Part shown: piece by piece, positions 17,142 through 27,022 of the stretch
Layout: each line of letters starts with the position of its first letter
Position numbering within the stretch: the first letter of the stretch is position 1
Assembly (NCBI GenBank): GCA_964594045.1
Contig: CAZQKR010000021.1
Coordinates: 1-64,000 of the forward strand
Direction of reading: 5' to 3'
DNA length: 64,000 bases
DNA from: UBA2365 sp964594045
Lineage (GTDB): Bacteria > Bacteroidota > Bacteroidia > Chitinophagales > Saprospiraceae
The notes under the pieces: generated by a model
What the model was told of the DNA's origin: nothing
Databases searched by the model: none
What the model saw: only the letters and a program-made list of their open reading frames with translations
Position numbers and translations under genes: made by a program

Positions 17142-19118
17142 TTAGGCAAAAGGTTTTCCTCCGCCAAAGAGAACCCTGGGCAACTGTGAGAGCAAATGTT
17201 CCAAATCCCTGAAAACGCTATAGTCCCGGGCGTATAAAAAATTGACCCGGTGAATTTCTTCCCTGTTCAGCTGGCCAATCTGATCGGCAGCGATCGGACT
17301 GAGAATACCCTGTGGAATTTCAGGCAAGGCATGGATATCCTGATCGTGGTGAATATACCCGACCCAGGATCTGTTTCTCACGGTGGTATCGATGATCCAC
17401 CGAGGTATCATTTTGCTGTTTTTTCCAAAAACCCAGACAGGAAATATGACCAGTAAAGCAATATTCACCAGATAGTCAAGCATGGATTTCAGGAATTTTT
17501 GCCTGGATTCAGACAGTTTGTACCTGAGTTCAATGGTATACAGATCACCACGGGCATTCCTGTCGTGACTACCTATGATACTTAATACATCCCGCGTCAT
17601 GATCTTTGCTTTCACGCTTGTTCCAAGTTTGGTCATCCAAAACATGACTTCGGAGATTTCCACGTCTTCAGGAGAGAAAAAAACCTGGTTGATCTTATAT
17701 ACCCGGACCATTTCATCAAGTTTATCTATGGATTGGATATAATAATCCGGTATTTCCAATGTCTTTATAGGAAAGATCGCACCGGCGAATTCCAATTTTT
17801 CCCGGCTACCGGACATGATGACTTTAGCCCTTTCTACTTCAGATTCCTTTCCTACCACCAATACCCTTTGAATGATATCCTTCCGGTCATGGAAACCTGA
17901 ATTGAACAATGAATACAACAACCTGGTCAACGCCCCCGGCAAAAAAATAAACAGCGCTGAGATCAGGATGATCGCCCTGGATGACCTCAGGGAATTATCC
18001 AGCAATGCGTAGATGATCAGAATCGCGATTGTCCCGGCCAGAATACCGCCTGCAAATCGTAAAAAATGCCGTTTTTGGTGGTAGGCACCCGAAATGGAAA
18101 GGCCGGTTACCCATGCCAGACTGTAGATCGAATAGATCCAGACGGAAGGCACTCCCGCATAATAATCAATGTCATTGAAATAATATTTTGCCCAGATATA
18201 TTCAACCAGCTGTATGGTAAAATAAAAACCTGCAAATTCAAAAAAAGGCAGTGCTAATCCGGCAATTTTGTTTCGTATGAAATGAAAAAGTCCGATGAAA
18301 AATATTGAGGCATTGATCAACCACAAAAACGGATTGAACACTTTGCCACCAAAATGTTTTCTGGCAAATATTGCCATAGCCGTATAAAATACCTTATGAT
18401 ATCTGAGCGAACTTTTTTTTGTGCTTTCACCTTTAAAGTGGATGATGGTGGTCTCCGGAAAATAAACAATTTTATAACCAGCCTGCTGTATTCTGTAGGA
18501 ATAATCTATATCTTCACCATACATGAAAAATGCCTCGTCCAGCAGTCCTGCCTGATCCATCGCTTTTTTCCGTATGAACATGAATGCACCGCACAGCACA
18601 TCAACTTCGCTGATCTGATCTTCGGGCAGATATCCCATATTGTAACCATTGAAAAATCTGGAACGGGGAAAAAGCCTTGAAAAACCTATCAAGCGCATCA
18701 GAGATCTGAAGGGTGTGGGGAAGCCTCTTTTGGATTCAGGCAGGAATTTACCGCTTCCATCGATCATTTTTACCCCCAATGCACCACATTCCGGGTTTAG
18801 TTCCATGTAGTCAAAGCATTTTTGCAGGGTTGCTTCTTCCAATATTGTATCCGGGTTGAGGAGCAGGACATATCTGGAATCAGTCAGCATGATAGCCTGA
18901 TTGTTGGCTGCGGCAAAACCTGCATTGTGCTGATTGGCGATCAGCCTGACCTGCGGATATTGATCCCTCACCATCTCGACAGACCGGTCAACTGAGTTGT
19001 TATCCACTACAAAAACTTCTAAATCCAGTTCATGCCTGCTTTCAAAAACAGACCTGAGGCACTCCGCAAGGAAATGTTTCACATTATAATTCACGATGAT
19101 GATCGAAAGATCCCGCAT
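17142..19118 (-). CDS. Membrane glycosyltransferase family 2 fused to a sugar-transferase-like domain
   Basis: A 658-residue protein. Residues 1-240 are a GT2 domain of rhamnosyltransferase type: IIIVNYNVKHFLAECL, VVDNNSVD, VLLLNPDT and MYGEDIDYSYR. Then come about four to five membrane segments (about 255-400), a Rossmann-like part (RVLVVGKESEVERAKVIM, near 420) and a last hydrophobic helix (LDYLVNIALLVIFPVWVF). The second half resembles the membrane and nucleotide-binding portion of WbaP/WcaJ-type polyprenyl-phosphate sugar transferases, but the catalytic C-terminal domain is not there. A role in surface polysaccharide or lipid glycosylation is likely. The start lies 5 bp after the recR stop. 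Confidence 0.8.
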   Translation of the reverse strand: MRDLSIIIVNYNVKHFLAECLRSVFESRHELDLEVFVVDNNSVDRSVEMVRDQYPQVRLIANQHNAGFAAANNQAIMLTDSRYVLLLNPDTILEEATLQKCFDYMELNPECGALGVKMIDGSGKFLPESKRGFPTPFRSLMRLIGFSRLFPRSRFFNGYNMGYLPEDQISEVDVLCGAFMFIRKKAMDQAGLLDEAFFMYGEDIDYSYRIQQAGYKIVYFPETTIIHFKGESTKKSSLRYHKVFYTAMAIFARKHFGGKVFNPFLWLINASIFFIGLFHFIRNKIAGLALPFFEFAGFYFTIQLVEYIWAKYYFNDIDYYAGVPSVWIYSIYSLAWVTGLSISGAYHQKRHFLRFAGGILAGTIAILIIYALLDNSLRSSRAIILISALFIFLPGALTRLLYSLFNSGFHDRKDIIQRVLVVGKESEVERAKVIMSGSREKLEFAGAIFPIKTLEIPDYYIQSIDKLDEMVRVYKINQVFFSPEDVEISEVMFWMTKLGTSVKAKIMTRDVLSIIGSHDRNARGDLYTIELRYKLSESRQKFLKSMLDYLVNIALLVIFPVWVFGKNSKMIPRWIIDTTVRNRSWVGYIHHDQDIHALPEIPQGILSPIAADQIGQLNREEIHRVNFLYARDYSVFRDLEHLLSQLPRVLFGGGKPFA

Positions 19119-19123
19119 GATCG

Positions 19124-19735
19124 CTACTGATTGTTTTGAATCGAATAAGGAACCCTTGAAGCAATTGATCTGCCCAGCGTAAATTCATCTGCGTATTCCA
19201 GTTCACCGCCAAATGCTACACCTCTGGATATGGTACTGACCTTGACATGAGCAGGGATGAGTTTGGTCAGGTAATATATCGTTGTATCACCGTCTATTGT
19301 TGGACTGATGGCCATAATGAGCTCTTCGATGCCTGATCTTTCAATACGTTCGATCAACGACCGGATGTTCAAATCTTCGGGTCCAACTCCGTTGAGAGGT
19401 GAAATGATGCCGCCCAATACATGATACAAGCCTGAATAATAACCGGTTTCCTCTATAGCAATGACATCCCTTATACTTTCGACTACGCAGACCAACTGTT
19501 TATTCCTGGCCGTACTGCTGCAGATCTCACAGATGTCATGATCTGAAATATTATGACAGTTTTTACAGAACCTGACGTCTTTCAGCCTGCCCAACCCATT
19601 GCTCATTTCTTCCGCCAATTCATATTTATCATTCAGCAGATGCAGTACAAGCCTCAGGGCCGTCTTCCTGCCGATACCTGGAAGGGAAGAAAAGCTCTTA
19701 ACCGCTTCTTCAACTATTTTTGATGAAATATTCAT
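19124..19735 (-). CDS. recR: Recombination protein RecR
   Basis: A 203-residue protein that works with RecF and RecO to load RecA at gaps. An N-terminal helix-hairpin-helix (LPGIGRKTALRLVLHLL), a four-cysteine zinc finger (CKNCHNISDHDICEIC) and a Toprim domain (VCVVESIRDVIAIEETGYY) occur in the expected order, and the length is standard. The glycosyltransferase gene begins 5 bp downstream, so they are probably co-transcribed. Confidence 0.96.
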   Translation of the reverse strand: MNISSKIVEEAVKSFSSLPGIGRKTALRLVLHLLNDKYELAEEMSNGLGRLKDVRFCKNCHNISDHDICEICSSTARNKQLVCVVESIRDVIAIEETGYYSGLYHVLGGIISPLNGVGPEDLNIRSLIERIERSGIEELIMAISPTIDGDTTIYYLTKLIPAHVKVSTISRGVAFGGELEYADEFTLGRSIASRVPYSIQNNQ

Positions 19736-20209
19736 TACAAAAGTTTACCATGCAAATGTAGTTAAAATTGATTATTCCGTTTCAATACTCCCAAAAATTG
19801 AAGTTTGGGCCAGTTCAAAAAAGTCTCCTTTCTCTTTTTTCAAATACATATTATTAAAATACGATTTTATAAAAAACTATAAAACAATAATTAAGTATGC
19901 AAGCATTGATTATTAACATGTATAATTAGCTGTTATTGTTTGGAGGTCTAATTTATAAATACAATAATTATTAAATCAGTGCTGTACGCCAAAATTTATG
20001 GAGTAGAATCTTGTTTACGAAATTCCTCTCTTCGTCAGGACTTGTATAGACTGAAATGTCAGGAATGAAAGCCAGTTGTTTGTGCATGCGGTCAGTAGAA
20101 TAATAAAATATAAAAATGATTTATATCTAAAACAGGCTTTGATCTGTTTTTTCTCATTACCAGGTAGTTTGCCCGTTTGTAATACCAAAATGAATTGATC
20201 AAAAATGAA
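19736..20209. other. Intergenic, possible small gene remnant
   Basis: About 530 bp between recR and the OmpA gene. On the minus strand a 38-codon frame runs from ATG 20087 to TAA 19971 and contains protein-like text (DISVYTSPDEERNFVN), open for 11 further codons upstream. It matches nothing I recognise and may be a decayed fragment or chance. The rest is AT-rich. Confidence 0.35.
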
Positions 20210-20238
20210 AACGGGTCACGCCTGAGGTATGACCCGTT
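20210..20238 (-). terminator. Terminator of the OmpA-family gene
   Basis: AACGGGTCA (20210-20218) and TGACCCGTT (20230-20238) form a 9-bp perfect stem. On the minus strand it follows the stop at 20265 by 26 bases and leads into TTTTCATTTTT. Confidence 0.75.
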
Positions 20239-20264
20239 CTAAAAATTAAATCAACAAACAGTCT

Positions 20265-22079
20265 TTAAAATCCTGAATTCTTATCTCCCTTACCGGAGGT
20301 TTTTTTGGAGGGTACACCATATGACTTTGTCCAATTCTTTACGGAAGGTGGCGCTTCCATATCTGTATCGGTCTCCCTACAAGTTCTGAATTCAACTCTT
20401 CTGTTCATGTAATGCTTCATTTCCAGTTCTTTGCCACTCTTCAGTTGATCATTTACTTCTTTGATCAATGGCATTTCTTCACCGCCAAACATCAATTTGA
20501 ATCTTTCCCTGGGAATGCCGTAATTTTTAACCAAAAAGTCAATTGCTTCCTTTGCCCGGTTGTATGCCAACCGGTTGTTGTACTCATTTGAACTTCTGAC
20601 ATCTGTATGTCCGTATGCTGTTACACAAAGATCCGGATATTTCTCCATGACCTCTGCCACATGTTTGAGGTGTCCGTAATAAGCCGGCTTAATAGCAAAT
20701 TTATCAAGGTCAAAATGTATCATAGGTAAAAACCAATCCATCTGCCCGGAATAAAATCCCATGGTTTTGCCTGGTGTTGCTATGCTGTCAGGAATCCCTC
20801 TGGATTTAAACATGGCTTCAACTTCCGCTTTTGTGATACAACATTCCTTAATAATAGCCGCCTTTCCGGTTTCATCCACTTCCAGTCCGGGAGGAGAGAA
20901 AGGTTCTGCATCCATGTAGTCCGGAATTCCGTCACTATCGCTGTCCATCGTCACGCCTCTGTGGTCAACCACAGCACCGACAGGACTATTTGGTTCAAGA
21001 TCAAGCATATCGACCACTCCGTCAGCATCTGTATCTGTAAGATCCAGGACTGGTCTTTGTTTCAATTCTGAAATATCATTGTATGCACCATCCAGCGGAT
21101 TCAACCAATACAATGGTTCGCTCCGTTTACTCAGGTTACCCAGATTGATCGCCAGTCTGAGATTGGTATAATGTGGTATGTCAAGGTTATTTGTCTGATC
21201 ATAAGCGCTCCGGAATTTTATTCCATCCAGGTAATCATTATCAGAAACCAATACCATGTGTTCAAGACTTACATTCACCCTTTTACTCAGCTTCCGGGAA
21301 ATTCCGGTACCACCCGTGAAAAGGAAATGAATATTGTATTGATCATTCACCCGGTAAATACCTCTCAGTTTATAACCCTCTGTTTCGTATTCACCATCAT
21401 ACTTATTATCAACTTCCTTCTTGATCATGATACGTTCAGATCTGATGTTGTGATCGAGTCCCATATCCAAAATGGAGTTTACATCGTATGGATTCCCATT
21501 GGGTCCAAATAGGTCCATCATCACTCGGTGAGTATCAAAACCACCTCCCAGTACAAGATACCAGTTCCAGGTATTACTTTCCTTGTGGAACAGAATATTT
21601 CCAATATTCAGTACCCCCTGAACCGCACCATAAGCGTACTGGGTTTTGGATCTCGGAAACCAGCCCGGCATGTTTTGATAGCGGTTGAATACCGGTTCAA
21701 CCAGCCCTCCACCCTGTTCCTGATGCTTCCACAACTGCGCATCCACATGATACGCCTGTCCGTAGAAAAAATCACCGCGAATGGAAAAGGAATAAAACAA
21801 TGATTTTCTGAGATGAAATCCAATACCAAAACCGCCCGGAGTTCTGGTATCAGAATCACCGTCAATAAAAAAGTGACCACCATGCAATCCCAGCTCCCAT
21901 GCATCTTTCGGCTTTGCAGGATACTTGAGAAATCCTTTGCGCCATTTTTTATGCTGATCGGGGTCCTGAGTCATTTCATCTGTAATTTCCCTGGGGCCAA
22001 AATAACCAAACTCACCCTGAGCCACTATCTTGACTCCGGCAAACAATAGGAAAATGAGTAAACTTATCCGATTAATCAT
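20265..22079 (-). CDS. OmpA-family outer-membrane protein with calcium-binding type 3 repeats
   Basis: A 604-residue envelope protein. A signal peptide (ISLLIFLLFAGVKIVAQ) leads to a membrane beta-barrel region of roughly 300 residues, then two thrombospondin type 3-like calcium-binding repeats (DTDADGVVDMLDLEPNSP and DSDSDGIPDYMDAEPFSPP), then a C-terminal OmpA peptidoglycan-binding domain (HFDLDKFAIKP, TAYGHTDVRSSNEYNNRLAYNRA). It would anchor the outer membrane to the wall. Met at 22079 is chosen over 22130 because it starts the signal peptide. The last 35 residues are polar and rich in Lys and Ser. Confidence 0.87.
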   Translation of the reverse strand: MINRISLLIFLLFAGVKIVAQGEFGYFGPREITDEMTQDPDQHKKWRKGFLKYPAKPKDAWELGLHGGHFFIDGDSDTRTPGGFGIGFHLRKSLFYSFSIRGDFFYGQAYHVDAQLWKHQEQGGGLVEPVFNRYQNMPGWFPRSKTQYAYGAVQGVLNIGNILFHKESNTWNWYLVLGGGFDTHRVMMDLFGPNGNPYDVNSILDMGLDHNIRSERIMIKKEVDNKYDGEYETEGYKLRGIYRVNDQYNIHFLFTGGTGISRKLSKRVNVSLEHMVLVSDNDYLDGIKFRSAYDQTNNLDIPHYTNLRLAINLGNLSKRSEPLYWLNPLDGAYNDISELKQRPVLDLTDTDADGVVDMLDLEPNSPVGAVVDHRGVTMDSDSDGIPDYMDAEPFSPPGLEVDETGKAAIIKECCITKAEVEAMFKSRGIPDSIATPGKTMGFYSGQMDWFLPMIHFDLDKFAIKPAYYGHLKHVAEVMEKYPDLCVTAYGHTDVRSSNEYNNRLAYNRAKEAIDFLVKNYGIPRERFKLMFGGEEMPLIKEVNDQLKSGKELEMKHYMNRRVEFRTCRETDTDMEAPPSVKNWTKSYGVPSKKTSGKGDKNSGF

Positions 22080-22587
22080 AAGATTAATTTTTTTATTACT
22101 TAATGATAATAAATGAAAATACCGCATCATGTTTCTTGCTAAAACAAGATGAAGCAGGTAGATTCTATTTATAGTTCAGGTAATTGAAAAATAATTCCTA
22201 ATGATCCATACTAATATATAGTAACTAATCATTATACATAAGTCTACTGTATGAATTATTTTACAAATATAGATATTTTTTAATATATAAGTGCATTTTA
22301 CTGATAAAATTTAAATTTTAACAAATTTTAACCAAGAAAAAGGGATTTGCACGGCTTGTTTGTACAATTTTATGAAATTTTCAGCGCCGGACCATGCTGA
22401 TCTACCTTTAAAAAAAACATGAATGTACCTACATCCTTTTCCCACAGCTTTTGTTGCTTATCCAGGTCAATATTTCCTGTGCAAAAGTCAGCATTTCAGT
22501 TGCAAATACATTCTGGAGACAAAAACTGTAGCCAACAAATTAATTTTATTTTTAATATATAATGTATATTTGTTTCAAATTTGAACT
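22080..22587. other. Intergenic between divergent genes
   Basis: About 500 bp, very AT-rich. TATATTTG on the minus strand (22264-22271) could be the -7 box of the OmpA gene and TATATTTG on the plus strand (22565-22572) that of the arginase-fold gene; neither has a clear -33 box. No gene was seen. Confidence 0.45.
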
Positions 22588-23625
22588 ATGTACGACAATT
22601 GGTTTACAGAATCTGAAGTTTTTCAAACGGAATATACTGACAGGAATAGTATAGGTTATCAGATCAACAGGGAACCTGAAGGTTTTCTTGAGATCGGCCA
22701 GCAGGTCGCACTCATCGGACTGGATCCAGAGATCGCTGATGCCATAAGAAGGGATCTGTTTCGATGTTCGTTCAATTTTTCCAGATTGCAGTTCTTTGAT
22801 TTTGGAAATATTCGCAAAAATACACCAGAGTTCATGGCTCAGCTATTCGCTGAATTGGACGCCAAGAAAATGAATCTGATCATATTGGGCGCTGATAATC
22901 AGTTTACCAAAACGATAACAAGACTCATTTCTGCACAGGAAAACATTGCCGTCATCGGGAAAACGATGGATTCGCTGACAGAGTTTGACACCCTCAGTGA
23001 TCTGATCGGGAATCAATATATTGAAAAGATCAAACTCATCGCCTTTCAGAGTCATCTGGTGCATCAACACGAGATCAACCGTCCTAAAATGAATCAATCT
23101 ATGAGTCTTGGATCTCTGCGCAACAATATGAGAGATGCCGAACCCACGCTTAGGGATGTGAGTCTGACCGCTTTTGAATTGAGCAGTATACGTTATGGCG
23201 AGATTCCTGGTATACCGGGTACAACACCAAGCGGACTGAGTTCGGAAGAAGCCTGCCAGTTGATGAAATACATCGGCCTCAACCCACTGAGAAATAAACT
23301 TTGGATCCAGGGTTACAATCCAAAATATGATTTTCATCACCAGGGTGCCAAAATGGTGAGTCAATTGGTGTGGTATTACCTGGAAGGTCTGGATCAGATG
23401 GTCAATGAACAACCGGACAGGAAATTCCTCACACAATATACGGTGGCAATGTCCGATTATCAGATCAACCTGAATTTCTGGAAAAGTGAGATTTCAGGAA
23501 GATGGTGGGTTGAAGTTCCGCTTAAAGATGGTGAACCTTATCTATTACCCTGTTCATTTATGGATTACAAGATCGCATGCAATGATGAAATGCCCAAAAG
23601 GATCATGAACGAATTGAGCCTTTAG
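22588..23625 (+). CDS. Arginase/ureohydrolase-fold protein lacking the metal-binding residues
   Basis: A 345-residue protein with the layout of arginases and formimidoylglutamases. Active members have GGxH, DAHxD and SxDxDxxDP for the two manganese ions. Here the matching places read ILGADNQ (no His), a segment around AVIGKTMDSLTEFDT (no DAHxD), and DVSLTAFELSSIR followed by PGTTPSGLSSEEA (aspartates replaced). The downstream PGTTPSGLS.EEA and the final YW motifs (SQLVWYYLEGLDQM) keep the fold signature. It is therefore likely to be a non-catalytic or repurposed homolog. Its stop is 6 bp from the convergent murF stop. Confidence 0.75.
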   Translation: MYDNWFTESEVFQTEYTDRNSIGYQINREPEGFLEIGQQVALIGLDPEIADAIRRDLFRCSFNFSRLQFFDFGNIRKNTPEFMAQLFAELDAKKMNLIILGADNQFTKTITRLISAQENIAVIGKTMDSLTEFDTLSDLIGNQYIEKIKLIAFQSHLVHQHEINRPKMNQSMSLGSLRNNMRDAEPTLRDVSLTAFELSSIRYGEIPGIPGTTPSGLSSEEACQLMKYIGLNPLRNKLWIQGYNPKYDFHHQGAKMVSQLVWYYLEGLDQMVNEQPDRKFLTQYTVAMSDYQINLNFWKSEISGRWWVEVPLKDGEPYLLPCSFMDYKIACNDEMPKRIMNELSL

Positions 23626-23631
23626 GTAAAA

Positions 23632-24969
23632 TCAGGATCTGGCAAAAATGCCGGGGAAAATGCGTTCCAAAGCAATTCCTCTTGAACCTTTTACCAGGAT
23701 CATCAATTGTTTTGCATTTTTTTGCTCCACAAATTCTTTAGCCTCCAGTGTATCAGTAAAAAAATGGAGTTCCGGAAGCTCTAAACCCAAAGATTTTTTT
23801 GCTGCTCCAAATTCGGTTCCTACGAAAACAGCCTCAAGATCCTTTTGTTCAGAAACCCATTTGATCACTTTCTCATGCTCAGCCACAGAGTCAGCACCCA
23901 ATTCCAGCATATCACCCAGTATGACCAGTTTTTCTCCTTCATGTCTGACAGAAATGAAGTGTCTGAGGGCTTCTGCCATGGATGACGGATTGGCATTGTA
24001 AGCATCCATAATGATGTCGTTACCATTATTTGTATCCCTGACCATCTGTGATCTGTTACTCCGGGGAATATACCGGCGAATCCCTTCGGCAATAAGCTCA
24101 GGTTCCAGACCAAAGTAATCTCCTATCTTGATCGCGTTTACCAGATTAGCAAAATTGTAATTACCATATAATTGGGTGTCCACTTCGATTTTCCTTCCTC
24201 CTATCGTTATGATCTCTATCGTCAAAAAGGGAAAATCATTTTTCAGACTGACCGCCTTGACCTGATCGCCTTTCATGTCCACGGCTGTATAATCCATCCA
24301 TTCAGCCTTCTTCATCTGTATAAAATATGGTTTTTTGTGGAGTGATTCCGGAAATAAAACTTTCCCTCCATGATCATCCAGGAATCGGTACAGTTCACTT
24401 TTTGCGATCATGACGCCTTCGAGTGAGCCGAACCCTTCAAGATGTGCGGCACCAACATTGGTTATGATCCCTATGTCCGGGCACGAAATTCCTGCCAGCA
24501 GTTCTATTTCCCCTTTTCCGCTGGCCCCCATTTCGATGATGGCCAACTGATGTTCCGGCTTGATTTTCAACAAGGTTAGTGGTACACCGATATGATTATT
24601 GAGGTTACCTTCCGTTGCCAGTGTCCTGAATTTTCCGGACAGCACGGAGGCAAACAACTCTTTAGTCGTGGTTTTGCCGTTGGAACCTGTGATACCGACA
24701 AAAGGGATCTTCAGTTTTTGCCTGTACTGCCTGGCCAATTCCTGCAAACCCGACAGTACATTTTCAACCAGGATATATCGATCGTCCCTGCATACAGATG
24801 GGTCATCAACTACAGCAAACAGAGCTCCTTCATCCAATGCACGGGATGCAAACAGATTTCCGTTGAAATTTTCTCCCCTGATGGCAAAAAACATTTGTCC
24901 GGGTTTTATTATCCGGGAATCTGTTGAGACTCCGGAGCACAACAAGAATTTTTCCAGTAGTGATTCCAT
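23632..24969 (-). CDS. murF: UDP-N-acetylmuramoyl-tripeptide--D-alanyl-D-alanine ligase MurF
   Basis: Adds D-Ala-D-Ala to UDP-MurNAc-tripeptide, the last cytoplasmic step of peptidoglycan precursor synthesis. The 445-residue protein has the Mur ligase order: an N-terminal substrate domain (VSTDSRIIKPGQMFFAIRGENFNGN), the ATP site GITGSNGKTTTKEL near 102-115, the central domain (GASGKGEIELL, NVGAAHLEGFGS) and the C-terminal domain with DAYNANPSSM and VILGDMLELG. It lies downstream of gldJ on the same strand but a terminator hairpin separates them. Confidence 0.95.
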   Translation of the reverse strand: MESLLEKFLLCSGVSTDSRIIKPGQMFFAIRGENFNGNLFASRALDEGALFAVVDDPSVCRDDRYILVENVLSGLQELARQYRQKLKIPFVGITGSNGKTTTKELFASVLSGKFRTLATEGNLNNHIGVPLTLLKIKPEHQLAIIEMGASGKGEIELLAGISCPDIGIITNVGAAHLEGFGSLEGVMIAKSELYRFLDDHGGKVLFPESLHKKPYFIQMKKAEWMDYTAVDMKGDQVKAVSLKNDFPFLTIEIITIGGRKIEVDTQLYGNYNFANLVNAIKIGDYFGLEPELIAEGIRRYIPRSNRSQMVRDTNNGNDIIMDAYNANPSSMAEALRHFISVRHEGEKLVILGDMLELGADSVAEHEKVIKWVSEQKDLEAVFVGTEFGAAKKSLGLELPELHFFTDTLEAKEFVEQKNAKQLMILVKGSRGIALERIFPGIFARS

Positions 24970-25190
24970 AAATTTCCAATATTTAATTTGAAAGTAAAAA
25001 TAGATATAAATTATTATAATTCGTAATTATTCAGGATGATAGGGTATTAGAACAAGTATTATCTTTCATTTCGTTATTGGAAAACATGAATTGCAAAGAT
25101 TTTTTCAAAATTAATACCGGACTGACGAACGGATTTTAACACCCGGTAAAAGTTCAGAAAAGCAATCAGGTCAAGATCTGGCACAAAAAA

Positions 25191-25219
25191 AACCCGGCAA
25201 CATCAAAGACTGCCGGGTT
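25191..25219 (-). terminator. Terminator of gldJ
   Basis: AACCCGGCA (25191-25199) and TGCCGGGTT (25211-25219) form a perfect 9-bp stem. Read on the minus strand it follows the gldJ stop by about 22 bases and leads into a run of eight T residues. Confidence 0.85.
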
Positions 25220-25241
25220 TAAATTTTTTCACCTTAAAAAA

Positions 25242-26735
25242 CTATTTGTATCTTCTTTCAGTTTGTCTGATCTTTCCAAAATTCTGACCCTGAACATCTT
25301 CGTTTCCTGTTGGGCCACCAACCCTTACCATAGCACATCTGAAACCTATCGTTCTGCTGGTAGCATCTTCATCCTTGAATCTTCTGGATCCCGGTGAAAG
25401 CCAGTACAATCTGTCTGCCCATGAACCGCCTTTAACCACTCTGGATTGATCGTTGACCAGTGAACTCTTTCCATAACCATAAGTAACGAATTCATCATCA
25501 CCATCCTTGTAATTGATGACATCACCCTTTCTGTAGTTCTCACGTCTGATGAGTGTGCTGTCCTCAACATACTTATACTGAAGTCTTCCCAGGCTGTCCT
25601 TTTCGATCGGATTTCCGTTTTCATCCTGGATCATTTCACGGTATTTATTTCCTCTGAACGGGTTCAGATCGTGGTTTTCAGCATCTCTGAGTGTTGTGCT
25701 GGTCATATCCCTGAATACGTCCTGCACCCACTCGCTAACGTTTCCAGCCATGTGGTACAAACCATAATCATTTGGAAGATATGATCTCACAGGAGCAGGA
25801 ATAGATGCAGCATCGTTCAAACGACCTGCCATACCCATGTAATCCCCGCCTGACCTTTTGAAGTTGGCCATCATTTTACCCTGGTGCTGATCTCTTCTCT
25901 TATATCTTGCAGTTGAACCATCCCATGGATAGATCCTTCTGTCTGTTACAAGTTCATCCTTTGAAGGAGCCTGTTTTCCGATAAGGCCTAAAGCGGCATA
26001 TTCCCACTCTGCCTCTGTGGGCAATCTGTATTCAGGCAGTAATATACCATCCTCGAATCTTACGGGACGTTCACCGCCAGTCACCAGATCAGGATAGTTT
26101 TTACGTACGTTGCCTGTATATTGACCTGCCAGATAAGTTTTGGTAGTGAATACATCTGAATCTTTCTGATCCGGATTGGGATTAAGGATACCCTTTTCAA
26201 TGAGCAACATCTCATTTACACGGTCACCTCTCCATGCTGCATAATCTGAAGCCTGTTTCCAGGAAACACCAACCACAGGATAATCATCATAGGATGGGTG
26301 TCTGAGGTATGTTTCAACATATGGCTCATTGTATGCCAGTTCTTCTCTCCATACCAGTGTATCAGGCAAGGCGTTTTTGTAAACCTCCGGGTAAGAAACA
26401 TAAGCATTTTTCAACCAGTGAAGATAATGTCTGTATGAATGGTTGGAAACCTCAGTTTCATCCATATAGAAAGAAGAGACAGTGACCCTTCTTGGTATAT
26501 TGTTCCACTCATAAATGACATCCTGCTCAGTCAATCCCATATTGAAAGTACCACCTTCAATCAAAACAAGATTGGGACCTTCAATCTGTCCTTCATAATT
26601 GATTTTTTCATATCCGCCCCATTGAGGGTCATTCAAATGCCAGCCGGTGGCATCTGCTCTTTCTGCCTGTTTTGTGCATGAAGCCATCGCAAAAACAAAC
26701 ACAAGTAATAATACAAAATACCTCATAAGATTCAT
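25242..26735 (-). CDS. gldJ: Gliding motility / T9SS lipoprotein GldJ (SUMF1 fold)
   Basis: A 497-residue lipoprotein: a hydrophobic segment ends in AMASC, the lipidation site. The rest is a formylglycine-generating-enzyme (SUMF1) fold: VLIEGGTFNMG at the start, DETEVSNHSYRHYLHWL, YRLPTEAEWEYAA, YHMAGNVSEWVQD and RVVKGGSWADRLYW with IGFRCAM at the end. In GldJ and GldK this fold is structural. Neighbouring murF fits GldJ, which is often next to it in Bacteroidota, rather than GldK. The frame extends upstream to 26798, but 26735 or 26726 gives the signal peptide. Confidence 0.82.
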   Translation of the reverse strand: MNLMRYFVLLLVFVFAMASCTKQAERADATGWHLNDPQWGGYEKINYEGQIEGPNLVLIEGGTFNMGLTEQDVIYEWNNIPRRVTVSSFYMDETEVSNHSYRHYLHWLKNAYVSYPEVYKNALPDTLVWREELAYNEPYVETYLRHPSYDDYPVVGVSWKQASDYAAWRGDRVNEMLLIEKGILNPNPDQKDSDVFTTKTYLAGQYTGNVRKNYPDLVTGGERPVRFEDGILLPEYRLPTEAEWEYAALGLIGKQAPSKDELVTDRRIYPWDGSTARYKRRDQHQGKMMANFKRSGGDYMGMAGRLNDAASIPAPVRSYLPNDYGLYHMAGNVSEWVQDVFRDMTSTTLRDAENHDLNPFRGNKYREMIQDENGNPIEKDSLGRLQYKYVEDSTLIRRENYRKGDVINYKDGDDEFVTYGYGKSSLVNDQSRVVKGGSWADRLYWLSPGSRRFKDEDATSRTIGFRCAMVRVGGPTGNEDVQGQNFGKIRQTERRYK

Positions 26736-27022
26736 TGTTAGTAAATTTTGATATAGATCGTCATAAACACGGCATACCTCCAAACATGCTGTTTGCACCT
26801 GTCAGTTGAACGCCATAATCACTAAAAAAAATATTTTCTAATTAATCTTTAAATGCAATTACCGGTCAAAAGTAAAAACATTCTTAAATAAAACTTCCTT
26901 TCTCTGATATTATTATTTTAATGAGCTGTTTCATTAAAAATAAAAACGAAAAAAATATCATCAAAATTCAACGGCCAAATATAATCAAAAAAAACTTTCT
27001 GCAATATTTATACCGAAATTTA

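Noticed and set aside
25242..26735. A true sulfatase-activating enzyme (formylglycine-generating) instead of GldJ
   Set aside because: The lipoprotein signal and the murF neighbour fit the T9SS lipoprotein GldJ, and no sulfatase is near. A GldK assignment is also possible but gldLMN are absent.
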